From NCBI GenBank assembly GCA_031256885.1, contig JAIRPS010000118.1, forward strand, positions 1 through 6,345: a stretch of DNA of 6,345 bases. The letters run 5' to 3'. The position numbers and the translations under genes are program-made. Source of the DNA: Bifidobacteriaceae bacterium (lineage in GTDB: Bacteria; Actinomycetota; Actinomycetes; Actinomycetales; WQXJ01). The notes beneath the pieces were generated by a model, which did not search any database, was not told where the DNA came from, and was given only the letters and a program-made list of their open reading frames with translations. Below, one piece after another: positions 1 to 5,910 of this stretch (its first letter is position 1; each line of letters starts with the position of its first letter).

Positions 1-641
1 GGCCAAACCAGCGTCTAATTAACGGTCAAACCCAGCTATTGGGCGCATTCAACCAAGCTAATGCGGCATTAGCACTGTTGATGGCAGTTGAGCTGGGTAT
101 TGACCCGACAGTGGCGGCAGCCGGAATTGCGCGAGTCAAAACGGTGCCAGGTCGCCTCGAAATAGTGAAAATGCCTGATGGCGATAATGGCCCCCTCGCC
201 GTGGTTGACTTTGCTCATACACCAGATCAAATTACTGCGTTGACCAGCGCTTTACGTCCGGTCACCAAAGGTCGCCTGATCTTGGTGATTGGCGCTGGCG
301 GCTTGCGTGACCAAGGCAAACGTCCGCAAATGGGTGCCGCCGCTGCGCGCGGAGCCGATATAGTGCTGATCACTGATGACAACCCGCGTGACGAAGACCC
401 CGCCGAAATCCGAGCCGCCTTGCTGGCTGGTGCCCGCCGCCACCCGACTGCGCAAGTTCTAGAAATCCCCGGCAGGCAACAAGCCGTAACCAAAGCGGTT
501 GCTTTAGCGCAAGGCGGAGACACCCTAGTGCTGGCTGGTAAAGGACACGAAACAAGCCAAGAAATCGCTGGTCAACAGCAAAAATGGGATGATCGTCAGG
601 CATTATCTAAGGCTTTGCAGGAGCACGGACCATGGACATAA
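1..641 (+). CDS. murE: MurE, UDP-MurNAc-L-Ala-D-Glu:diaminopimelate ligase (3' part, 5' end outside the window)
   Basis: Cytoplasmic ATP-dependent ligase that adds the third stem-peptide residue to UDP-MurNAc-L-Ala-D-Glu. The frame is open from the first complete codon at base 3, so the TTG at 39 is not the gene start; about 300 N-terminal residues, including the P-loop, lie upstream. Visible blocks are the end of the central domain (GAFNQANA, 42-65), PGR (147-155), VDFAHTP (204-224), GAGGLRDQGKRP (291-326), DNPR (378-389) and GKGHE (537-551). Known family features: in E. coli MurE, R389, N414, R416, G464 and E468 contact meso-diaminopimelate, and all five have counterparts here, so a DAP substrate is inferred rather than lysine. 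Leu (303-305) replaces the Asp of the usual GGDRD motif. The last 10 bases overlap murF, which indicates coupled translation. Confidence 0.97.
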   Translation, partial: PNQRLINGQTQLLGAFNQANAALALLMAVELGIDPTVAAAGIARVKTVPGRLEIVKMPDGDNGPLAVVDFAHTPDQITALTSALRPVTKGRLILVIGAGGLRDQGKRPQMGAAAARGADIVLITDDNPRDEDPAEIRAALLAGARRHPTAQVLEIPGRQQAVTKAVALAQGGDTLVLAGKGHETSQEIAGQQQKWDDRQALSKALQEHGPWT

Positions 642-2014
642 CCGCCGCCAAACTAGCCGAAGCAACCGCTGGCCAACTGGTAGGCCTTGACCCCACCACC
701 CAACTGACCGCCGTGTCAGTTGATTCGCGCACCTGCCAAGCCGGCAGCCTCTTTGTTGCCCTAACCGGTGAGCGAACCGATGGTCACCAGTATGTGGCCG
801 CCGCCCGGCAAGCCGGTGCCACCCTCGCCCTGGTCAGCCGTCCAGTAGCCGGCGCATACCTGCTAGTTCCCGATGTCGTCACAGCGCTTGGCCAAATCGC
901 TCGCCACTACTTAGCTTGCTTACGTAAAACCGCAAACAAACCGCTGGTTTTGGCGGTGACCGGCTCAGTTGGAAAAACCAGCACCAAAGATTTACTAGGC
1001 AAACTAATGGCCAGCCAAGGCAACACCGTGGCCGCCCAAGCCTCCTACAACAATCACCTCGGTTTACCGCGCACCGTCCTAGCAGCCAACCGCACCACCG
1101 ACTATCTGGTGCTTGAAATGGGTGCCAACCATCGTGGTGAAATCGCCTACCTGACAAAGATTGCTCCGCCAAACATTGGCGTGGTCTTGGGTATAGGTAC
1201 CGCCCATGTTGGGGAATTCGGTTCAATTCAAGCAATCGCCCAAACCAAAGGTGAACTGTTGGCCGCTTTGCCACCAACCGGTTGGGCTGTGCGTAATGCC
1301 GATGATCCGCGCGTCAGCGCCCTACCCAGCCCAGCCCAGTCGCTCAGTTTCGGATTTCACGCAGCAGCGGACATTCAAATAGCGCCGATCATTGAACAGT
1401 CCACTGGTTACCTGCATGTTCGCCTGACAGACCAGAGCTGCCAAAGAAGCGTTGAGATTGCCACCAGGCTGATCGGTAAGCATCATGCGCACAACTTGGC
1501 GGCGGCGGTAGCCGCCGCCAAGGCGGGCGGGGTTGGCCTTGAACAAGCGGCCGAACAGTTGACAGGGGTGGGCCCGAGCAGCCCCCATCGGATGGCGCTA
1601 CGTCATACCCCGGCTGGCAGTTTGCTGATCGATGACGCCTATAACGCCAACCCTGATTCAGTAGCAGCCGCCTTAGTGGCGCTACGGCAACAAGCCGACC
1701 AGCACGGTTGGCCGGCAGTGGCGGTTCTCGGTGAAATGCGTGAACTGGGTGAACAAGCCCCCAAGAAGCATCAAGAAATTGGGCATCTGGCAGTTGAACT
1801 GGGGATTGACCGTTTGATCGGTATTGGTGAACTCGGAAAAAGCTACCTTGATGGGGCACAGGCAGCCGGCGGGTCAGCCAAGCAGCTGGACTGGTTTGCG
1901 ACACCGCGCCAAGCCGCCTCGCTGCTGGCAGCTTTGACGGCTACTGTCATTCTGGTCAAAGGTTCACTGACCACTCAACTCTGGTGCCTGGCGGACGACC
2001 TGGCAGAAAGCTGA
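632..2014 (+). CDS. murF: MurF, UDP-MurNAc-tripeptide:D-alanyl-D-alanine ligase
   Basis: Cytoplasmic ligase that completes UDP-MurNAc-pentapeptide by adding D-Ala-D-Ala with ATP hydrolysis. The 460 residues are a normal family length. The N-terminal substrate domain (about 1-100) has DSR (31-33) and the ALTGERTDGH block (43-52). The central ATPase domain has the P-loop TGSVGKTSTKD (110-120), NNHLGLP (140-146), EMGANHRGE (162-170), TKGEL (205-209, whose Lys is the likely carbamylated residue) and NADDP (222-226). The C-terminal domain (about 315-460) has DDAYNANPDS (334-343), GEMRELG (367-373) and VKGS (442-445). The ATG at 632 is supported by AGGAG at 619-623 with an 8-base spacer, and it overlaps the end of murE by 10 bases. 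Oddities are Leu446 where KGSR is usual, and HHAHN (284-288) where HNxxN is usual. The gene also contains a 12-bp inverted repeat at 1495-1522. Confidence 0.97.
   Translation: MDITAAKLAEATAGQLVGLDPTTQLTAVSVDSRTCQAGSLFVALTGERTDGHQYVAAARQAGATLALVSRPVAGAYLLVPDVVTALGQIARHYLACLRKTANKPLVLAVTGSVGKTSTKDLLGKLMASQGNTVAAQASYNNHLGLPRTVLAANRTTDYLVLEMGANHRGEIAYLTKIAPPNIGVVLGIGTAHVGEFGSIQAIAQTKGELLAALPPTGWAVRNADDPRVSALPSPAQSLSFGFHAAADIQIAPIIEQSTGYLHVRLTDQSCQRSVEIATRLIGKHHAHNLAAAVAAAKAGGVGLEQAAEQLTGVGPSSPHRMALRHTPAGSLLIDDAYNANPDSVAAALVALRQQADQHGWPAVAVLGEMRELGEQAPKKHQEIGHLAVELGIDRLIGIGELGKSYLDGAQAAGGSAKQLDWFATPRQAASLLAALTATVILVKGSLTTQLWCLADDLAES
1495..1522. repeat. Perfect 12-bp inverted repeat (potential hairpin) inside murF
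   Basis: CTTGGCGGCGGC (1495-1506) is followed by GGTA (1507-1510) and then the exact reverse complement GCCGCCGCCAAG (1511-1522). RNA would form a 12-bp, very GC-rich stem with a 4-base loop. No T-run follows (the next bases are GCGGGCGGGG), so it does not look like an intrinsic terminator. It encodes the Ala-rich stretch of MurF around residues 288-297. Three GCG codons are followed by three GCC codons, and this order creates the symmetry. A function is not established; it may be a by-product of alanine codons. Confidence 0.8.
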
Positions 2015-2015
2015 C

Positions 2016-2019
2016 GAGG
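2016..2019 (+). promoter_or_regulatory. Closely spaced Shine-Dalgarno sequence of mraY
   Basis: GAGG lies only 2 bases before the mraY ATG at 2022, closer than the usual 5-9 bases. It sits between the murF stop (2012-2014) and the mraY start. No better motif is visible upstream, and no start codon at a better distance is in frame. The start itself is well supported by the family N-terminus, so initiation probably relies on ribosomes finishing murF 7 bases upstream. Confidence 0.5.
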
Positions 2020-2021
2020 AC

Positions 2022-3098
2022 ATGCTTAACCTGCTGTTTGCCGCCGCGATCGCCTTGATGGTGACAGGTCTGGGCACGCCGCTATTCATCCGTTTCCTGG
2101 TGCGCCGCCAGTTTGGTCAGTTCATTCGCCAAGACGGCCCAACCACCCACCACACCAAACGGGGTACGCCCACGATGGGTGGCATTGTGATCATTGTGGC
2201 CACCGGACTGGGCTATGCCGGCTCCAACCTAGCCACCGGACGCAGCTGGCATCTCTCCGGACTATCCGTGCTTTTCCTAATGGCTGGGCTAGGCTTTGTT
2301 GGTTTCCTTGACGATTACACTAAAATTCGGCGACAACGCTCCTTAGGTCTCAAACCATTATGGAAAATAGTTGGTCAAGGAATTGTTGGTGTGACCTTTG
2401 CCCTCCTCGTTGCGGTATCACCTGGAGGGCGTGAGCCAGTAGCCTCCACAGCGATTTCTATTCTGCGAGACACCAAATTTGATTTAGCCTTCGCCGGGCG
2501 CACCATTGGCATTATTCTATTTGTCCTATGGGCCAATTTTTTAATCACCGCCTGGTCCAATGCAGTCAATTTGACTGACGGACTTGACGGCCTGGCAACC
2601 GGCACATCCGCAATGACCTTCGGGGCATACATCTTAGTAACATTTTGGCAGATCAACCGCTGGTGTGGCCAAAGTGGAGTGGGGCAACATTGCTACATTG
2701 TCAATGCCCCCTTAGACATTGCAGTAGTCGCTGCGGCAGTAGTCGGAGCCTGCCTTGGCTTTCTTTGGTGGAACACCTCACCGGCCAAAATATTTATGGG
2801 CGACACCGGCTCCCTCGCACTCGGCGGTGCCTTTGCTGGACTATCAATAGTGACACGCACCGAACTATTAGCTGTAATAATAGGCGGACTATTTGTTGTG
2901 ATTGTTCTATCCTCCGTCATCCAAATTATTTCCTTCCGCTCAACAGGCAAACGAGTCTTCAAAATGGCACCACTCCACCACCACTTTGAGCTATCCGGCT
3001 GGGGTGAAGTAACCATTGTTATCCGTTTCTGGTTAATCGCCATACTGTTCGCCGCAGCCGGTGTTGGCCTGTTCTACGCCGAATCGTTACCCGGATGA
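2022..3098 (+). CDS. mraY: MraY, phospho-MurNAc-pentapeptide translocase (lipid I synthase)
   Basis: Integral membrane enzyme that transfers phospho-MurNAc-pentapeptide from UDP to undecaprenyl phosphate, giving lipid I on the inner face of the membrane. The 358 residues match the family. Diagnostic blocks in order are the THHTKRGTPTMGG loop (42-54), FLDDYTK (95-101, with the Asp pair 97-98), NAVNLTDGLDGLA (180-192), WWNTSPAKIFMGDTGS (249-264) and MAPLHHHFE (315-323). The hydrophobic pattern fits the ten transmembrane segments known for MraY. The loop at about 211-229, expected outside the membrane, carries Cys215 and Cys224. The ATG is favoured because the protein then begins at the usual distance before the GTP-FIRFL region. 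The gene starts 7 bases after the murF stop, and its TGA overlaps the murD ATG. Its central and 3' parts are clearly poorer in G+C than murD or ftsW. Confidence 0.98.
   Translation: MLNLLFAAAIALMVTGLGTPLFIRFLVRRQFGQFIRQDGPTTHHTKRGTPTMGGIVIIVATGLGYAGSNLATGRSWHLSGLSVLFLMAGLGFVGFLDDYTKIRRQRSLGLKPLWKIVGQGIVGVTFALLVAVSPGGREPVASTAISILRDTKFDLAFAGRTIGIILFVLWANFLITAWSNAVNLTDGLDGLATGTSAMTFGAYILVTFWQINRWCGQSGVGQHCYIVNAPLDIAVVAAAVVGACLGFLWWNTSPAKIFMGDTGSLALGGAFAGLSIVTRTELLAVIIGGLFVVIVLSSVIQIISFRSTGKRVFKMAPLHHHFELSGWGEVTIVIRFWLIAILFAAAGVGLFYAESLPG
2721..2745 (+). repeat. Short tandem-like direct repeat inside mraY
   Basis: GCAGTAGTCG occurs at 2721-2730 and again at 2736-2745, a 15-base period that keeps the reading frame. 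It encodes two Ala-Val-Val units in the transmembrane segment after the Cys-containing loop. It could be a small in-frame duplication or simply repeated codons for a hydrophobic helix; no function is implied. Confidence 0.5.
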
Positions 3099-4597
3099 GC
3101 CGCCCCACCACCGGCCCAGGCCACCAGCCAGCCAGCCTCAACCAGCAGCGCGTTGCCATACTTGGCATGGGACGCTCCGGCCAAGCCTGCCAGCAGGCGC
3201 TGGCCGGACGCACCGCCAGCCTCACCCTGGTTGACAACAACCCCAAGCAAGCAGAAGTCATCACCGCCGCCGAACTGAACCTTGACCAAATTGACCTCCT
3301 AGTGGTTTCACCAGGCTGGCCGCCACAGGTTGAACCACTGCCCACCGCCCAACAACGCGGCATCCCAGTAATCAGCGAAGGTGAACTGGCCTGGCAACTA
3401 CGCGCCAACCCCAAAGCCCAATGGTTAGCGATCACCGGCACCGACGGTAAAACCACCACCACCAGTATGCTCACCGCCATTCTGGAAGCAGGCGGACGGC
3501 AGGCAATCGCTGCCGGCAACATTGGTTTACCGCTCGTCAAAGCCGTAGCTGACCTAACCATTGACACATTCGCCTGCGAAATATCCTCACTCCAACTGCA
3601 TCACTGTTTTTCAATCGCACCAGCCGCCGCCTGCCTGCTCAACCTCGCCCCAGACCACATTGACTGGCATGGCAGTTGGCAAGCTTATGCAGCCGCCAAA
3701 GCGAAAATCTTCGACCGCAGCGGCGCAGTCATAGTAGGACCGGACGCCAACCTTGACAATCTGGCAGCCACCGCCGGACCAGCCAGCGCCCAGCGCATCC
3801 GCCTCACCCTTGACCAACCAAGCGCCGGTCAAATTGGCATAGCCGACGGTTACCTAGTTGACCACGCCAGCACAACCACAGCTCAACCGCTCGTCGCGCT
3901 CAGCCAACTCAGCCACCTCGCCAGCGGTGTTTCAACAACACCAGACGCCCATTACCTGATCGATGCCCTGGCTGCTGCCGCCCTAGCGCGCACCGCCGGC
4001 CTGCCCGCCAGCGCCATCGCCGCCGGTTTAAGCGCTTTTCGTCTCGCTGAACACCGCGGCCAACCAGTTGGCCAAGTCAACGCAGTGACATACCTGGACA
4101 ACTCCAAAGCAACCAACCCGCATGCCGCATTAGCGGCCTTCAGTGCACTAGCCGAGGGCAAAGTGGTTTGGATTGCTGGCGGTTTAGCGAAAGGACTAAC
4201 CTACGACACGCTGATTACGCAGATCGCTAAGCAGCTAGCTGGTGTGGTGGTGATTGGGCAAGACCAAAGCAAACTATTAGCGGCGCTTAGCCGACACGCC
4301 AGCCAAGTACCAGTAATCGCCATTGCGCCGAGTCAAACTGATGCAGTGATGTCCCATGCTGTTCGGGCAGCCAGCCAACTTGCCCAAGCCGGTGATGTGG
4401 TGCTCCTGGCACCGGGCGCTGCCTCAATGGACCAATTCGCCTCCTACGCGGCGCGCGGCCAAGCCTTCGCCGCTGCCGTCGCTGACCTACCTCACTCAAC
4501 TGACCCGGCTGCTAGTGCTCCGGCATCGGACAAAACCAGCTCAACTAAACCCGCGCCCAGCCGCCAGCGACCTGACCAAGCTGAGGTGATCCAATGA
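3095..4597 (+). CDS. murD: MurD, UDP-MurNAc-L-alanine:D-glutamate ligase
   Basis: Cytoplasmic ligase that adds D-Glu to UDP-MurNAc-L-Ala. At 500 residues it is somewhat long for the family. Seen in order: the N-terminal nucleotide-sugar domain with GMGRSG (24-29); P-loop TGTDGKTTT (114-122); GNIG (141-144); EISSLQL (162-168); LNLAPDHIDWHG (182-193); YAAAKAKIF (198-206, with Lys202 matching the carbamylated Lys198 of E. coli MurD); HYLIDALAA (286-294); EHRG (319-322); YLDNSKATNPHAA (333-345); AGGLAKG (361-367); and APGAASMDQF with ARG (439-454). Two departures stand out: Asp117 for the usual P-loop Asn, and Asn336 for the conserved Asp before SKATN. The last 34 residues (467-500) are a Ser/Pro/Ala/Lys-rich tail, probably disordered. 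The ATG overlaps the mraY stop as ATGA with no clear Shine-Dalgarno, so translation is probably coupled. No other suitable start precedes the N-terminal motif. Confidence 0.96.
   Translation: MSRPTTGPGHQPASLNQQRVAILGMGRSGQACQQALAGRTASLTLVDNNPKQAEVITAAELNLDQIDLLVVSPGWPPQVEPLPTAQQRGIPVISEGELAWQLRANPKAQWLAITGTDGKTTTTSMLTAILEAGGRQAIAAGNIGLPLVKAVADLTIDTFACEISSLQLHHCFSIAPAAACLLNLAPDHIDWHGSWQAYAAAKAKIFDRSGAVIVGPDANLDNLAATAGPASAQRIRLTLDQPSAGQIGIADGYLVDHASTTTAQPLVALSQLSHLASGVSTTPDAHYLIDALAAAALARTAGLPASAIAAGLSAFRLAEHRGQPVGQVNAVTYLDNSKATNPHAALAAFSALAEGKVVWIAGGLAKGLTYDTLITQIAKQLAGVVVIGQDQSKLLAALSRHASQVPVIAIAPSQTDAVMSHAVRAASQLAQAGDVVLLAPGAASMDQFASYAARGQAFAAAVADLPHSTDPAASAPASDKTSSTKPAPSRQRPDQAEVIQ
4583..4592 (+). 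promoter_or_regulatory. Extended Shine-Dalgarno sequence of ftsW
   Basis: GAGGTGATCC lies within the last codons of murD, just before the ftsW ATG at 4594. It is complementary over ten consecutive bases to the conserved 16S rRNA 3' end (GGATCACCTC), which is longer than a typical site. The GAGG core has a 7-base spacer to the ATG, which confirms this start. Confidence 0.75.
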
Positions 4598-5910
4598 CTG
4601 TTCCAGCGATCAAACCGCAGCAGCAGATCAGCCCGGGCAGCCTCGGCGAGGCGCTGGTTGCTCGCTCCGGTGCGCTAGTCACCGCCTATTACCTGGTAAT
4701 CATTGCGGCGGGGCTGCTGACAATGATTGGCACGGTCATGGTCGCCTCCTCATATGTGTTCTACGGGTTGACCGACCCTGATCTTTACAGCCCCGGCATG
4801 AAAAACCTCATCCAAGTCGGGTTTGTGCTCGGTGGTGTCGGCTTGGCCTGGCTGTTTAGCCGAATGATTGGCTGGTTCAAACCAAACCGCTGGGCAGTGA
4901 TGGTCTACCTGCTGCTAGCCGCCTGCTGCGCCGCTCAAGTGGTGGCCGCCAGCAAAGGCGATTGTAAAGGCGGCAACTGCAACTGGCTCTCCATCTCCGG
5001 CAAAATTGGTGTACAACCTTCGGAGTTTTTGAAACTCGCCATGGCGCTGTGGCTCGGCGTGGTGCTGGCCGCCAAAGCTCGCCAACTAGCCAGTTGGAAA
5101 GAACTGATGATTCCCGGTCTGCTCGGCATTGGCCTAGTAGTTGGGGCTGTGCTCCTGGGCAGCGATACCGGCACCGCAGCAGTGCTCGGTTTGGAAGCAC
5201 TCGGTGCCTTAATTATTGCTGGCGTGCCGTGGCGGCGAATCCTCGTGGTGGCATCGGGAATGATGACGGCGGGCGTCTTGGCGGTGCTTGCCAAAAAAAC
5301 GCTGCGCGACCGCATCGCAGTCCTCTTCAACATTGACGTTGGCGACGATAAAGGCGAAGGCGTGCGTTGGCAGGTTGACCAGGCACTTTACTCTTTAGCT
5401 GATGGGCATTTAACCGGCAGCGGTCTGGGTAACTCACACGAAAAATGGGGATATTTAACCCAGTCAGACTCCGACTTTATTTTCGCCGTGATCGGCGACG
5501 AATTTGGCTTACTCGGCACGCTGATTGTGCTCCTGCTGGTGGCTTTGCTGGCTTTTGGTTTATTCCAACTAGTGCGCTTGCACCCAACCCGGCACGCCCA
5601 AGTGGCAATCGGCGCAATCGGCTGCTGGCTGGTGGGGCAAGCCCTGATCAACATGGCAATGGTTCTCAAACTACTGCCCGTGATCGGTGTGCCGTTACCG
5701 TTTGTTTCATCGGGTGGTTCCGCCCTGGTTGCCGGTTGGCTGGCTTTAGGCGCAATCGCCGGGCTGATTCGTCAAGATGAACAAGTTGGCCCACCCTGGC
5801 GGGCTCGCCGAAAACTGTTGCGCCGCTCGGCTGGCCTATTCAGCACCACGCGCCCACCGGCTGGTGTGACCGGCACGGCCTATCGCATTGGTAAGGCGGC
5901 TCGGCCATGA
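4594..5910 (+). CDS. ftsW: FtsW, SEDS-family septal peptidoglycan glycosyltransferase
   Basis: Polytopic membrane protein of the SEDS family that polymerises lipid II at the division septum together with a class B PBP (FtsI). Its place between murD and murG favours FtsW over RodA. The 438 residues comprise a short cytoplasmic N-terminus, about ten hydrophobic segments from residue 31 to 392, and a basic C-terminal tail (about 393-438) with several Arg/Lys clusters. Family blocks are NWLSISG (130-136), QPSEFLKLA (141-149), SDTGTA (190-195), GSGLGNS (275-281), the large extracellular loop motif ending DFIFAVIG (294-301, where Asp294 is the likely essential Asp) and PFVSSGGS (369-376). The loop reads YLTQSDSD where YLPxAHxD is usual, and GDEFG where GEExG is usual. 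Cys124 and Cys129 lie in a predicted extracellular loop. The start has a strong Shine-Dalgarno, and both gene ends overlap neighbours as ATGA. Confidence 0.96.
   Translation: MTVPAIKPQQQISPGSLGEALVARSGALVTAYYLVIIAAGLLTMIGTVMVASSYVFYGLTDPDLYSPGMKNLIQVGFVLGGVGLAWLFSRMIGWFKPNRWAVMVYLLLAACCAAQVVAASKGDCKGGNCNWLSISGKIGVQPSEFLKLAMALWLGVVLAAKARQLASWKELMIPGLLGIGLVVGAVLLGSDTGTAAVLGLEALGALIIAGVPWRRILVVASGMMTAGVLAVLAKKTLRDRIAVLFNIDVGDDKGEGVRWQVDQALYSLADGHLTGSGLGNSHEKWGYLTQSDSDFIFAVIGDEFGLLGTLIVLLLVALLAFGLFQLVRLHPTRHAQVAIGAIGCWLVGQALINMAMVLKLLPVIGVPLPFVSSGGSALVAGWLALGAIAGLIRQDEQVGPPWRARRKLLRRSAGLFSTTRPPAGVTGTAYRIGKAARP

Noticed and set aside
39..41. TTG as a start codon for the first gene
   Set aside because: The frame continues open upstream to the window edge, and the residues there fit the MurE central domain, so the gene is simply cut by the window.
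1559..1564. TTGACA resembling a -35 promoter element inside murF
   Set aside because: No convincing -10 element follows at 16-18 bases, and the spacer is very GC-rich.
1389..1904. Open frame of 171 codons on the - strand opposite murF
   Set aside because: Composition is rich in Arg, Pro and Ser with no motif, typical of an antisense shadow of a conserved gene.
2645..2989. Open frame of 114 codons on the + strand in another frame of mraY
   Set aside because: It overlaps the catalytic MraY region in a different frame, has no family resemblance and no ribosome-binding site I could identify.
3561..3566. TTGACA in murD followed by an AT-rich AATATC
   Set aside because: The candidate -10 is only about 14 bases away and poor in sequence, and the bases encode conserved MurD residues.
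3019..3567. Long open frame on the - strand (182 codons) opposite the mraY end and murD start
   Set aside because: It lies wholly opposite strongly conserved coding sequence, its translation shows no recognisable domain, and GC-biased codons on the + strand readily leave such frames open.
4058..4073. Inverted repeat GGCCAAC-CA-GTTGGCC in murD
   Set aside because: The loop would be only two bases with 7-bp arms, no T-run follows, and such palindromes are expected in sequence rich in GCC and CAA codons.
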